Shown in pieces: positions 1 through 9,926 of a stretch of DNA of 64,000 nucleotides. Each line of letters starts with the position of its first letter. Positions within the stretch are counted from its first letter, which is position 1. The stretch lies in the NCBI RefSeq assembly GCF_016595245.1, contig NZ_JAENHM010000073.1:248001-312000 (forward strand), given 5' to 3'. The position numbers were made by a program, and so were the translations under genes. The DNA is from Azospirillum endophyticum (GTDB taxonomy: Bacteria; Pseudomonadota; Alphaproteobacteria; Azospirillales; Azospirillaceae). The notes under the pieces were generated by a model, which worked only from the letters and a program-made list of their open reading frames with translations, had not been told where the DNA came from and ran no database searches.

Positions 1-353
1 TCGGCGGTGTGGTATTGCGGGCCGGCCTCGGCCTCGCCGTCGTCTTCGCTGGCCGGGACGGCATAGGTGCTGATGAAGGCATCGATGTCGTCGTCGGGCA
101 CATCGGGTTCGGCCAGCACCGCGATCAGCGCCTTGACCGGATAGACGGTGCCGGGTTCGCCCAGCACCCGGCGCAGCACGCCGGTCTCGCCGGCTTCGAC
201 CACGTTGGTGATCTTGTCGGTCTCGACCTCCAGCAGCTCATCGCCGATGGAGATGGTGGACCCCGGCCGCTTCAGCCAGCCGGTGACCTTGCCCTCCGAC
301 ATGGACAGGCCCCATTTCGGCATGACGATGGGCTTGATGCGCTCGTTCAACAT
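1..353 (-). CDS. acoC: Acetoin dehydrogenase E2 (lipoyl acyltransferase), N-terminal part
   Basis: Partial gene: 117 residues are visible and the rest lies beyond the window edge. The visible part is a complete biotinyl/lipoyl domain, with the N-terminal motif VMPKWGLSMSEG and the lipoyl-lysine context ETDKIT (Lys47). A hinge rich in Asp and Glu follows. In the acetoin dehydrogenase complex this subunit takes the acetyl group made by E1 and passes it to CoA. It is the last visible gene of the leftward acoX-acoA-acoB-acoC operon. ATG at 353 is preceded by GAGG. The acetoin assignment rests on the AcoX/AcoA/AcoB neighbours; the lipoyl domain alone would also fit another 2-oxo acid dehydrogenase E2. 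Confidence 0.85.
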   Translation of the reverse strand, partial: MLNERIKPIVMPKWGLSMSEGKVTGWLKRPGSTISIGDELLEVETDKITNVVEAGETGVLRRVLGEPGTVYPVKALIAVLAEPDVPDDDIDAFISTYAVPASEDDGEAEAGPQYHTA

Positions 354-398
354 GGACCTCGGTCTCCTGGGGAATTTCTTGTTTTGCAGCGTGACTTG

Positions 399-507
399 CC
401 CCCACCCCGGCCCTCCCCCGCTGGGCGGGGGAGGGGGCAACTGCTTGTTCGGGAGAGTGGCGGCAGTCCCTCCCCCGCCCAGCGGGGGAGGTTAGGTGGG
501 GGTCTAA
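399..507. repeat. Paired GC-rich hairpin repeat (REP-like) between acoB and acoC
   Basis: Two palindromes of the form CCTCCCCCGCTGGGCGGGGGAGG face each other about 40 bases apart, flanked by CCCCACC and GGTGGGGG. Close relatives lie at 5431-5552 and 53675-53781. This copy sits inside the aco operon, between acoB and acoC, so it could affect transcript stability or the E1:E2 ratio; that role is an inference. Confidence 0.8.
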
Positions 508-520
508 CTCAGCGGGGAGA

Positions 521-1555
521 TCACGCCGCGATCCGCGGCGACGCCCCCTTGGGCGACAGGGTGCGCCGAACGGCGCTGGCGATGCTGTCGGCGCTGGGCA
601 CGTACAGATCCTCAAGCGAGGGCGAGAAGGGCACCGGCGTGTGCGGGGCGGTGACCATCTGGATGCCGGCCTTCAGCGCGCCGAAGGCGTTCTGGCCGAC
701 GAAGGCGGCGATGTCGGTGGCGAGGTTGCAGCGGGGATGCGCCTCGTCCACCACCACCAGCCGGCCGGTGCGCTCGACGCTCTCGACGATGGTGTCCCAG
801 TCGATCGGCGACAGGGTGCGCAGGTCGATCACCTCGGCCTCGGTGCCGTCCTTGGCCAGCGCCGCCGCGGCTTCCATCGCGCGGTGGACGGTCAGGCCGT
901 AGCTGACGATGGTCACGTCGTCGCCGTCGCGCAGCACGTTCGCCTCGCCGAAGGGAATGGCGTAGCTCTCGGCCGGAACCTCGCATTCCAGGCCGTAGAG
1001 GTTCTTGTGCTCGCAGAAGATGACCGGGTCGTTGTCGCGGATCGACTGGATCAGCAGGCCCTTGGCGTCATAGGCGTTGCTGGGGCAGACCACCTTCAGC
1101 CCCGGAATGTGGGTGAACAGCGGCGTGAGCATCTGCGAATGCTGGGCGGCGGCGCGGAAGCCGGCGCCGACCATGCCGCGGATCACCACCGGCGTCTCGG
1201 CCTTGCCGCCGAACATGTAGCGGAACTTGGCCGCCTGGTTGAAGATCTGGTCGAAGCAGACGCCCATGAAGTCGAGGAACATCAGCTCCGCCACCGGCCG
1301 CAACCCGCAGGCGGCGGCGCCGATGGCGGCGCCGATATAGGCGGATTCCGACAGCGGCGTGTCCATCAGCCGGTCGCCATGCTTGGCGTACAGGCCCTTG
1401 GTGACGCCCAGCACGCCGCCCCAGGCGTCGTCCTCACCCTGGGCGCCGGTGCCGCCGACGATGTCCTCGCCCATGACGATGACGGTGGGATCGCGGCGCA
1501 TCTCCAGGTCCAGGGCCTCGTTGATCGCCTGCTTCATGCTGATCTTGCGGGACAT
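521..1555 (-). CDS. acoB: Acetoin dehydrogenase E1 component, beta subunit
   Basis: 344 residues, the usual length for an E1-beta transketolase-type subunit. The start MSRKISMKQAINEAL and the motif VIVMGEDI are typical of the family; a pyrimidine-binding transketolase domain comes first and a transketolase C-terminal domain from about residue 210 on. With AcoA it forms the thiamine-diphosphate enzyme that cleaves acetoin and passes the acetyl unit to the E2 lipoyl arm. ATG at 1555 was chosen because the family begins here; a longer reading frame continues upstream only as an overlap with acoA. It lies 35 bases after acoA in the same direction. A pyruvate or branched-chain E1-beta is the alternative, but acoX upstream favours acetoin. 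Confidence 0.9.
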   Translation of the reverse strand: MSRKISMKQAINEALDLEMRRDPTVIVMGEDIVGGTGAQGEDDAWGGVLGVTKGLYAKHGDRLMDTPLSESAYIGAAIGAAACGLRPVAELMFLDFMGVCFDQIFNQAAKFRYMFGGKAETPVVIRGMVGAGFRAAAQHSQMLTPLFTHIPGLKVVCPSNAYDAKGLLIQSIRDNDPVIFCEHKNLYGLECEVPAESYAIPFGEANVLRDGDDVTIVSYGLTVHRAMEAAAALAKDGTEAEVIDLRTLSPIDWDTIVESVERTGRLVVVDEAHPRCNLATDIAAFVGQNAFGALKAGIQMVTAPHTPVPFSPSLEDLYVPSADSIASAVRRTLSPKGASPRIAA

Positions 1556-1590
1556 GTGTTTCCTCCGCGTTTGGCGTTTCTTGAATGGGC

Positions 1591-2574
1591 TCAGTAGGAG
1601 ACGTAGACGTCGCGCAGCAGGTCTTCGGCCACCGGCAGCGGGGCGGCCTTGGCGGCGCGCACGGCGTCCTCGATCAGCGCGTTCACCTCGCGGTCGACGG
1701 CCTGCAGCTCGTCGCGGCCGATCACCCCGGCCTCGACCAGCCGTTCCGACAGGATGGTCAGGCAGTCGCGGGACGCGCGGATCGCCTCCAGCTCGCCCTT
1801 GGCGCGGTAGGTCTGGGCGTCGCCTTCGAAATGGCCGTAGAAGCGGACCATGTTGCATTCCAGCAGGGCCGGGCCGCCGCCGTCGCGGGCACGGCGGATG
1901 ATCTCGCCGGCCGCCTCGTACACCGCGAAGAAGTCGGTGCCGTCCACCGTGACGCCCGGCATGCCGAAGCCGGTGGCGCGGTCGACATAGCTGTCGCAGG
2001 ACACTGCCCATTCCATCGCGGTGGATTCGGCATAGCCGTTGTTCTCCACCACGAAGACCACCGGCAGGTTCCACACCGCGGCGAGGTTCAGGCTTTCCAG
2101 GAAGGTGCCCTGGTTCGACGCGCCGTCGCCGACGAAGGTGATGCCGACACCGCGGTCGCCGCGCACCTTGGCCGCCAGCGCCGCCCCGCAGATCAGCGGC
2201 GCGCCGGCGCCGAGGATGCCGTTGGCGCCCATCATGCCCTTGGACAGGTCGGCGATGTGCATCGATCCGCCCTTGCCCCGGCAGGCGCCGGTGCTGCGGC
2301 CGTAGATCTCCGCCATCATCGCGTGGACGTCGACACCCTTGGCGATGCAGTGGCCGTGGCCGCGGTGGGTGGAGGCGATGCGGTCGTTGTCGTTCAGGTG
2401 CATCATGATGCCGGTGGCGCAGGCCTCCTCGCCGGCATAGAGGTGGACGAAGCCGGGGATGTCGCCCTTGGCGAAATCGACGTGCAGCCGCTCCTCGAAC
2501 TCGCGGATCGTCCGCATGGTGCGGTAGGCCTTCAGCAGCTCGTCCTTGCCGAGGGGAAAGGGATTCTGGGCCAT
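1591..2574 (-). CDS. acoA: Acetoin dehydrogenase E1 component, alpha subunit
   Basis: 327 residues, a normal E1-alpha length. The thiamine-diphosphate motif is visible as VGDGASNQGTF (about residues 168-178), and the N-terminal YRTMRTIREFEERL segment is typical of the family. It binds ThDP and decarboxylates or cleaves the 2-oxo substrate; in this cluster the substrate is most likely acetoin (or a diketone). Start at ATG 2574, with GGGAG about ten bases upstream. It sits 32 bases after acoX and is followed by acoB. It is presumably transcribed from the sigma-54 promoter ahead of acoX. Confidence 0.9.
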   Translation of the reverse strand: MAQNPFPLGKDELLKAYRTMRTIREFEERLHVDFAKGDIPGFVHLYAGEEACATGIMMHLNDNDRIASTHRGHGHCIAKGVDVHAMMAEIYGRSTGACRGKGGSMHIADLSKGMMGANGILGAGAPLICGAALAAKVRGDRGVGITFVGDGASNQGTFLESLNLAAVWNLPVVFVVENNGYAESTAMEWAVSCDSYVDRATGFGMPGVTVDGTDFFAVYEAAGEIIRRARDGGGPALLECNMVRFYGHFEGDAQTYRAKGELEAIRASRDCLTILSERLVEAGVIGRDELQAVDREVNALIEDAVRAAKAAPLPVAEDLLRDVYVSY

Positions 2575-2606
2575 GAGGTGTTTTCTCCCTGATTGGTGTT
2601 TGGTGG

Positions 2607-3674
2607 TTAGAAGGCTGCCGTGACGGGCACCGGGGTGCCGGTCAGCAGCCGGTTCTGGCCGGCGTGCCGCATCACTGCGGCGACGTTGACCGTGCGGAAG
2701 GCGTCGTCCCGGAGCGTCAGGGACAGACGGTCGCGTTCGCTGAAGGACAGTTCGCGCTCGCCATCCAGCGCGACCGAGCCGGCGGAGACCTCCGGCACGA
2801 AGGCCACGCCGGCCGGCATGCGGCGCCAGTCGGTGATGCCGACGCGGGCCATCATCCCCGGGGCGATGGGGGCGTGGAGGGTGGTGACGCCCTTGCGGCA
2901 GTCGCCATCCGGCGACAGCCGCACCATCAGGCCGCCGCTCTCGTCGCGGCCGACGGGCTCCAGCAGGCCGGCGATGGCCGACATGCCGATCACCTCCGGA
3001 TCGGCGAAGGTGACGTAGAGTTCGCGGAAATTCTCGGTCCGCCACAGGGCGCGGGCGCCGATGTAGCGCTCCGTCACCAGGGCGACGTCGACCAGCGCCA
3101 TCTCGGTGACGGTGGCGCCGGTCGCCCCGCTGACGAGGGACACGTCGATGCGCTTGTTGGCGGAAAACGCGATGTGCGGCGGCACCCGGCCGGTGACCGC
3201 CAGCCCGGTGGCGAGCCCGGTGATCGTCGGCTCGCGATGTTCGGGGAAGGCGTTGTTGGTGCCGGTGGAGATGCCGGCGATCGGCACCGTCCCGCATTCG
3301 GCCGCAACCGCCCGATGGGTGCCGTCGCCGCCCAGAACCACCAAGGCCGAGACGCCGGCCCGCCGCATCTCCGCGGTGGCGTGGTGGGTGTCGGCGACGG
3401 TGCCGGTGACCGGCATGGAGACGGTGTGGAGGGCGGGATAGATGTCCTCGCCGCGTGACCGGGCGCGCATCATGCCGCGCTCGACATGGGCGCGGATGCC
3501 GCCGTTCTCCGGCATCATCAGCACGTCGCGGACGCCGCAGGCGTGCAGCGCCGCCAGCACCCGCAGCAGGATGTTCGCCCGGTCGGCGATCTGCAGGCTG
3601 GTGGCGTTGGCGACGACCCGGCGGATGTCGCGGGCTGAAACCGGATTGGCGACGATACCGACGACCGGAGCCAA
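2607..3674 (-). CDS. acoX: AcoX, NAD-kinase-like acetoin catabolism protein
   Basis: 355 residues. The sequence resembles the ATP-NAD kinase fold: N-terminal VGIVANPVSARDIRR, then LGGDGTHRAVA (GGDGT motif, about residue 116) and ISTGTNNAFPE. AcoX proteins are regular members of acetoin dehydrogenase operons, but their reaction has not been settled, so no catalytic role is claimed. The start is TTG at 3674, supported by the strong ribosome-binding site GGGGGAGG seven bases upstream; no better ATG is nearby. It is the first gene of the operon and lies about 60 bases after a consensus sigma-54 promoter. Confidence 0.88.
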   Translation of the reverse strand: MAPVVGIVANPVSARDIRRVVANATSLQIADRANILLRVLAALHACGVRDVLMMPENGGIRAHVERGMMRARSRGEDIYPALHTVSMPVTGTVADTHHATAEMRRAGVSALVVLGGDGTHRAVAAECGTVPIAGISTGTNNAFPEHREPTITGLATGLAVTGRVPPHIAFSANKRIDVSLVSGATGATVTEMALVDVALVTERYIGARALWRTENFRELYVTFADPEVIGMSAIAGLLEPVGRDESGGLMVRLSPDGDCRKGVTTLHAPIAPGMMARVGITDWRRMPAGVAFVPEVSAGSVALDGERELSFSERDRLSLTLRDDAFRTVNVAAVMRHAGQNRLLTGTPVPVTAAF

Positions 3675-3734
3675 GATGGCACCTCCCCCTCGCTGATGCG
3701 CGCCGTTGATCGACGCGCGGTTCGGAGGAGTAAG

Positions 3735-3750
3735 AGCAACCGCCGTGCCA
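3735..3750 (-). promoter_or_regulatory. Sigma-54 promoter for acoXABC
   Basis: On the minus strand the sequence reads TGGCACGGCGGTTGCT, a full match to the TGGCAC-N5-TTGCW consensus with the required ten bases between the invariant GG and GC. It lies 61 bases upstream of the acoX start, in the correct orientation. Acetoin operons in other bacteria are driven by sigma-54 and the enhancer-binding protein AcoR. Confidence 0.88.
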
Positions 3751-3815
3751 GATGGTCAGTTCAGCGGATTTTCTTGATTTTCAACGGTTCTGGACGATGC
3801 GGCAGGGTGGGGCGA

Positions 3816-3858
3816 TGCAACAGGTGTTGCACGGACTGTTGCGCCGGCGGTGCAACAG
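3816..3858. promoter_or_regulatory. Candidate enhancer (AcoR-type) sites, paired palindromes
   Basis: Two dyads share the half-site TGCAACA/TGTTGCA. The first (3816-3831) is TGCAACA-GG-TGTTGCA, with perfect 7-base arms. The second is CTGTTGC (3836-3842) and GCAACAG (3852-3858), separated by nine bases. They lie about 65-125 bases upstream of the sigma-54 promoter, where enhancer-binding proteins usually bind. No acoR gene is present in the window, so the partner is inferred. Confidence 0.6.
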
Positions 3859-4017
3859 GTGTGGCGGCCCGGGTGGGAGATTGGCCCCCCTTGCGGCGCC
3901 CCGGCATTCCACCCCTGCGCATCGCCCGTCTTGCCAAGCGTTCGCTCGCCGCTTTAGCCTGTTTGGTCATACGAATGAACCATCCCAATGAATCTTCGAC
4001 CGGGGAGGACAACACCC

Positions 4018-5421
4018 ATGACCGTCATCGCCACCACCCAGCCGCGCGCGGCCCTGACCGAGGAGGCCCGGGCCGAGCTGTCGGCTCTGCTGGGCGACCG
4101 GTTCACCACCTCCCTGCCGGTGCGCGAGCATCATGGCAAGGACGAGTCCTATCATCCGACTTTCCCGCCGGACGGCGTCGCCTTCGCCAATTCGACCGAA
4201 GAGGTCAGCGCGATCGTCAAGATCTGCGCCAGATACAAGCTGCCGATCATCCCCTTCGGCACCGGGACCTCGCTGGAGGGCGGCATCGCGGCGCTGGCCG
4301 GCGGCATCACCATCGACCTGTTGGGCATGCAGCAGATCCTGCGCGTCAGCCCGGAGGACCTCGACGTGACGGTCCAGGCCGGCGTGACCCGCAAGCAGCT
4401 GAACGAGCATCTGCGCGATACCGGCCTGTTCTTCCCCATCGATCCCGGCGCCAACGCCTCGCTCGGCGGCATGTCGGCGACCCGGGCCAGCGGTACCAAC
4501 GCCGTGCGCTACGGCACCATGCGCGAGAATGTCCTGGGTCTGACCGTGGTGCTGGCCGATGGCCGCGTCATCAAGACCGGCGGCCGGGCGCGCAAGTCGG
4601 CGGCCGGCTATGACCTGACCCGACTGTTCGTCGGCTCCGAAGGCACGCTCGGCATCATCACCGAGGTGACGCTGAAGCTCTATGGCATCCCGGAAGCCAT
4701 CTCCTCCGCCGTCTGCGCCTTCCCGACCATCAAGGGCGCCGTCGACACCGTGATCCAGACCATCCAGGTCGGCGTGCCGGTCGCCCGCATCGAGCTGCTG
4801 GACGAGGTGCAGATCGACGCCGTCAACAAATACTCCAAGCTCGACTACGCCGTCGCCCCGACCCTGTTCTTCGAGTTCCACGGCACCGAGGCCGGAGTGA
4901 AGGAGCAGGCCGAGATGGTGGCCGCCATCGCCGCCGAACATGGCGGGATGGAGTTCGCCTGGGCCACCCGGCCGGAGGACCGCTCGAAGCTGTGGCAGGC
5001 CCGGCACGACGCCTATTACGCCGCACTCGCCCTGCGCCCGGGGTCGAAGGGTTGGCCGACCGACGTCTGCGTGCCGATCTCGCGGCTGGCCGACTGCATC
5101 CTGGAGACCAAGCAGGATCTGGCGGAGTCCGACATGCTGGCCCCGATGGTCGGCCATGTCGGCGATGGCAACTTCCACCTCGTCTATGTCCTCGACCCCG
5201 AGAATCCGGCCGAGCTGGCCGAGGCCCAGCGCCTCGCCGACAAGATGGTCAACCGCGCGCTGGCGATGGGCGGCACCTGCACCGGCGAGCACGGCATCGG
5301 CTACGGCAAGATGGCGTTCCTGGAGCAGGAGGCCGGCGAAGCATTCGCCGTCATGGGCGATTTGAAGCGGGCTTTCGATCCGGACAACCTGCTGAATCCG
5401 GGCAAGGTGGTGCGGGTGTAA
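4018..5421 (+). CDS. FAD-linked oxidase, D-lactate dehydrogenase (cytochrome) / GlcD family
   Basis: 467 residues. An FAD_binding_4 domain covers about residues 45-225 (IIPFGTGTSLEGG, NASLGGMSATRASG, GSEGTLGIITE). The FAD-oxidase C-terminal domain covers about 235-465, with the signature CTGEHGIGYGK near the end. These enzymes oxidise D-lactate, glycolate or other 2-hydroxy acids and pass electrons to the respiratory chain. The substrate cannot be fixed from sequence; absence of glcE and glcF makes a single-subunit D-lactate dehydrogenase more likely than glycolate oxidase. Start at ATG 4018, with GGGAGGA eight bases upstream; an in-frame ATG at 3988 lacks a ribosome-binding site. It is divergent from the aco operon and shares its regulatory gap. 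A role in reoxidising fermentation products is plausible but inferred. Confidence 0.87.
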   Translation: MTVIATTQPRAALTEEARAELSALLGDRFTTSLPVREHHGKDESYHPTFPPDGVAFANSTEEVSAIVKICARYKLPIIPFGTGTSLEGGIAALAGGITIDLLGMQQILRVSPEDLDVTVQAGVTRKQLNEHLRDTGLFFPIDPGANASLGGMSATRASGTNAVRYGTMRENVLGLTVVLADGRVIKTGGRARKSAAGYDLTRLFVGSEGTLGIITEVTLKLYGIPEAISSAVCAFPTIKGAVDTVIQTIQVGVPVARIELLDEVQIDAVNKYSKLDYAVAPTLFFEFHGTEAGVKEQAEMVAAIAAEHGGMEFAWATRPEDRSKLWQARHDAYYAALALRPGSKGWPTDVCVPISRLADCILETKQDLAESDMLAPMVGHVGDGNFHLVYVLDPENPAELAEAQRLADKMVNRALAMGGTCTGEHGIGYGKMAFLEQEAGEAFAVMGDLKRAFDPDNLLNPGKVVRV

Positions 5422-5430
5422 AAGGCTGCG

Positions 5431-5552
5431 GCCCCCTCCCTAACCCTCCCCCGCTGACGCGGGAGAGGGAACGGCCGCTGTTCCTTTGCAAAGCCGCCGC
5501 AAAGTTCCTATCCCCTCCCCCGCGAAGCGGGGGAGGAGTGGGGAGGGGGCCC
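5431..5552. repeat. Paired GC-rich hairpin repeat between convergent genes
   Basis: CCCTCCCCCGCTGACGCGGGAGAGGG and CCCTCCCCCGCGAAGCGGGGGAGG are separated by about 55 bases. It is the same family as the repeat at 399-507, with altered loops. Here it lies between the converging dehydrogenase and yaiI genes, where it may end transcription from both sides. Confidence 0.75.
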
Positions 5553-5564
5553 CGCCGCCGCTCC

Positions 5565-6044
5565 TTACCGGAATTTCGGTCGCCGCCCCGCCTTCAGCGC
5601 CTGCACCGCCTGATCCAGCGTCTGCAGGAACTGCGACTTGTCGCGCTGGCTCATCGGGGCGTTGCCGCCGCCGACCACGCCCATGTCGCGCAGATCCTGC
5701 ATCAGGGCGCGGGTCGCCAACGCCGTGCCGACGCTGTCCGGCGTGAAGGGGCGTCCGGTCGGGCCGATCACCACCGCGTTCCGCTTCACGCAGCGGTCGG
5801 CCAGCTGGATGTCGGCGGTCACGACGATGTCGGTCGGGCAGGCCCGCTCGGCGATCCAGTCGTCGGCGGCATCGAAGCCGTCGCTGACCACCACCAGCTC
5901 CGCCGCGCACTCCGTCGGCAGGCGCAGCGGCGCGTTGGCGACCACCCATACCTTGCAGCCGGTGCGGCCGGCGACCTTGTAGATCTCGGCCTTGACCGGG
6001 CAGGCGTCGGCATCGACGTAGATTTCGACCTTGGGGCTGACCAA
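5565..6044 (-). CDS. YaiI/YqxD family protein (UPF0178, DUF188)
   Basis: 159 residues, full length for the family. Recognisable motifs are IYVDADACPVKAEIYKVA at the N terminus, VVSDGFDAADDWI and the C-terminal GGNAPMSQRDKSQF. The domain is a PIN-like fold with conserved acidic residues, so nuclease activity has been suggested, but the physiological role is unknown. The start is TTG at 6044, with GGAGGAAAAGGA directly upstream; no ATG fits as well. It converges on the FAD-linked oxidase and is divergent from ettA. Confidence 0.9.
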   Translation of the reverse strand: MVSPKVEIYVDADACPVKAEIYKVAGRTGCKVWVVANAPLRLPTECAAELVVVSDGFDAADDWIAERACPTDIVVTADIQLADRCVKRNAVVIGPTGRPFTPDSVGTALATRALMQDLRDMGVVGGGNAPMSQRDKSQFLQTLDQAVQALKAGRRPKFR

Positions 6045-6218
6045 TCCTTTTCCTCCACCATTTCCTGCCGATTCCGCCCGATCCCGGCGAGTCGGCTCAA
6101 CAAGGTTTCATGCACGGCCCTTATGCGCTAAAACCGGACCCTAGCGACAGGGTGCCGTAGAACCGCAAGGAGGGGGCGGCGCCAATTCCCACATCTTTTC
6201 AAAAGGTCGGAGCGGCGC

Positions 6219-7895
<1,677 letters not shown>

Positions 7896-7926
7896 TCCCG
7901 GCTGCTGCTGATCCTGTAGGCTGAAC

Positions 7927-7968
7927 GGAAAAGGCCGCCCCTTCCGGTTGGAAGAGGCGGCCTTTTCC
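7927..7968. terminator. Bidirectional terminator, ettA / stress operon
   Basis: Perfect inverted repeat GGAAAAGGCCGCC ... GGCGGCCTTTTCC with a 16-base loop. The A run and T run at its two edges let it work for the converging transcripts. Confidence 0.85.
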
Positions 7969-7991
7969 ATGCTGGCGAACGGTCGGCCCGG

Positions 7992-9164
7992 TTAGCGGGT
8001 GACGTCGTCCGACCGGTCGGTGCGGCGGTCGCGCAGGTTTTCGTCCCGCGTGTCCTCGATCTCCACCTCGGTGCGGCGGACGGTGTCGCGGACGCTCTGG
8101 GCACGCTCCTCGACATCCTTGCGGACCACCACCGTCTCGCGGACATGGGCGGTCTTGCTGATCACCGCTTCCTCGTCGGTCTCCGTCACTTCGATGGTAC
8201 GCTCGCGGAAGGCATCGGCCGGCACCTCGGCGCTGCCCTCCAGACCGTTTGAGGCCAAGCCGCCCGGGCGGCGTTCGACGGTGACGGTCTCGTCGCGCAG
8301 GCGGACCTGCTCCTCGACCGGCGTCTCGACGACATAGCTGCGGACGCGGACGCCGCCGCGCTCGACGCTGCGCTTGCCGACGGTGACCTGCTCCTCGACG
8401 AGCGGGATTTGCTCTTCCCGTTCGGCGGTGCCGGTGCGGGTGGTGCGGGTGCTGTCGGCGTTGACGTCGCGCATGGCCGCCGCAGCACCGGTCAGCCCCG
8501 CGCTGGCGGTGCCGGTGCTCGTGGCGCTGACGCCCGTATCGATGGGAGTGCGGCCGGGCGAGTAGCGCAGCCGCTCCTCATCCGCGGACTGGTCGTCGTA
8601 ATAGTCGGCGGTCTCGTCGTAACCGGCCCAGCCGGAGCTGCGATAGGCGCTGCCGCGTTCCTCGACATCCACCACATTGCCGCGCTCCAGGACCTCCATG
8701 GCGCGGTCGACGTCCTCCTCGTCCAGCCGGAGCTTCAGCAGCGACCCGCCGCGGCGGACACCTTCGGCATAGACCTGCGCGTCCTGGTTCGGGATGCCCC
8801 AGCCGGCGAGCCGCGTCAGCATGCCACCGGAATTGGTGCCGGTCGCCGTGGTGCCGCCCAGCCCCGTGCCGGTCTCCAGTCCGGCGCCGCTGCCCGGCAC
8901 CGTGTTGGGCGAGGCGACATAGCCGGTGGACAGGTCTGTCCGGGCCATGCCGCTCGCTGCCCCGATGGAGCTGTCGCCGGTGAGTGTCCCGGGGGCCACG
9001 GTGGTGGTGTCGGTGATGCCGCTGCCGCTCCAGCCACGGCCCGACAGGTCGCCGTGCGACAGGATTTCGATGGCGCTGGACTCGAAGCCGGCAGCCTGCA
9101 GGTCGCGGGACGCGGTTTCGGCTTCGGATCGGTGGTCGTAGAGGGCAACGATGGTCTTGGTCAT
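7992..9164 (-). CDS. General stress protein with 17M-like and DUF2382 (YsnF) domains
   Basis: 390 residues. The N-terminal 40 residues (TIVALYDHRSEAETASRDLQ) match the general stress protein 17M-like fold. A low-complexity Ser/Gly/Thr-rich linker follows. The C-terminal part (from about residue 245) is DUF2382, with paired stretches such as EEQIPLVEEQVTVGKRSVE and RLRDETVTVERRP. DUF2382 proteins are associated with stress and surface or envelope contexts; their biochemical role is not known. It is the last gene of a three-gene operon, only 5 bases after the preceding DUF2382 gene. An EcfG-type promoter upstream suggests general-stress control. Confidence 0.82.
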   Translation of the reverse strand: MTKTIVALYDHRSEAETASRDLQAAGFESSAIEILSHGDLSGRGWSGSGITDTTTVAPGTLTGDSSIGAASGMARTDLSTGYVASPNTVPGSGAGLETGTGLGGTTATGTNSGGMLTRLAGWGIPNQDAQVYAEGVRRGGSLLKLRLDEEDVDRAMEVLERGNVVDVEERGSAYRSSGWAGYDETADYYDDQSADEERLRYSPGRTPIDTGVSATSTGTASAGLTGAAAAMRDVNADSTRTTRTGTAEREEQIPLVEEQVTVGKRSVERGGVRVRSYVVETPVEEQVRLRDETVTVERRPGGLASNGLEGSAEVPADAFRERTIEVTETDEEAVISKTAHVRETVVVRKDVEERAQSVRDTVRRTEVEIEDTRDENLRDRRTDRSDDVTR

Positions 9165-9169
9165 CGGCT

Positions 9170-9610
9170 TTACTCCTCGGACGTCATCTGTTTTGGGGAT
9201 CGGACGGCGGCAGGCGGGATGCTGACCCGCTCCACCACGGCGTCTTCGGAACGAAGGGTGACGGGCTGCTCGACCTCGACGGTCCGCCGGTTCTTGCGGA
9301 TGTGCAGCTCTTCGCGGAGCACCAGACGGCGCTCCACAACCAGCACCTCCTCGACCAGCGGGATCACCGTGACGTCGCCTTCCTGGCGGATGCCGGGATG
9401 GGCGTCGATCTCGCGGTCGATGGGGACGCGGGTAACCGTGGCCTCTTCATGCTCCAGCGCTTCGCGGACCATCTCCTCGCGTTCGGAAACACGGGTGGTG
9501 ACACGGACGCGGCTTCGTTCCACCCGTTGCTTGCCGACGGTCACCGACTCGTCGTGCAGGGGGATGACCGCATCACCGTCTTCAAGGGGTGGTCCGTTGT
9601 CGGCCGTCAT
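9170..9610 (-). CDS. DUF2382 (YsnF-type) stress-associated protein
   Basis: 146 residues, made almost entirely of the DUF2382 repeat pattern. One half contains VIPLHDESVTVGKQRVERSRV and the other VIPLVEEVLVVERRLVLRE. It is acidic and basic in alternating patches, with no signal peptide or membrane helix. It is the second gene of the operon, 18 bases after the small membrane gene and 5 bases before the two-domain stress protein, with which it shares the repeat. Function is unknown; a shared role in envelope or desiccation stress is inferred from promoter and context. Confidence 0.8.
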   Translation of the reverse strand: MTADNGPPLEDGDAVIPLHDESVTVGKQRVERSRVRVTTRVSEREEMVREALEHEEATVTRVPIDREIDAHPGIRQEGDVTVIPLVEEVLVVERRLVLREELHIRKNRRTVEVEQPVTLRSEDAVVERVSIPPAAVRSPKQMTSEE

Positions 9611-9628
9611 GGCAGCGGGCGCCGCGGA

Positions 9629-9769
9629 TCAGCGGAACAGGAGGTAAAGGACGATCGCGACCACGATCAGGCCGATGATGATCCACATCCAGTTCATGCC
9701 CGAACTGCCGGCTCCGCCGTCGGAGCCGTCATACACACCAACCTTCCTGGGCTTCTGTTCGTCTGCCAT
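9629..9769 (-). CDS. Small single-pass membrane protein
   Basis: 46 residues, too short for most automatic callers. A charged N terminus (MADEQKPRKVGVYDG) and a Gly/Ser linker are followed by one strong transmembrane helix (NWMWIIIGLIVVAIVLYLLFR) ending at the stop codon. ATG at 9769 is preceded by GGAGGCTCCC. It is the first gene of the stress operon and directly follows the EcfG-like promoter. No known family is recognised; it could anchor or regulate the DUF2382 proteins. Confidence 0.72.
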   Translation of the reverse strand: MADEQKPRKVGVYDGSDGGAGSSGMNWMWIIIGLIVVAIVLYLLFR

Positions 9770-9829
9770 GGGAGCCTCCATTCGGGGATCGACCGGCGGG
9801 TTGTGCCCCCATCCGGCGTGCTTCCTTCA

Positions 9830-9854
9830 AACAGAGGGTCCTTTGGATCGTTCC
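9830..9854 (-). promoter_or_regulatory. EcfG-type general stress promoter
   Basis: On the minus strand GGAAC (9854-9850) is followed after 16 bases by TGTT (9833-9830). The alphaproteobacterial EcfG consensus is GGAAC-N16/17-CGTT, so the -35 is exact and the -10 has one mismatch. It lies about 60 bases upstream of the small membrane gene, and stress-type genes follow. Confidence 0.65.
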
Positions 9855-9926
9855 GTCCAATCGTTTCGAGGATTCAACGATGCTATGGAATCGAACGGTT
9901 TGCCGGATTGTCCGATGGCGGGCTGC

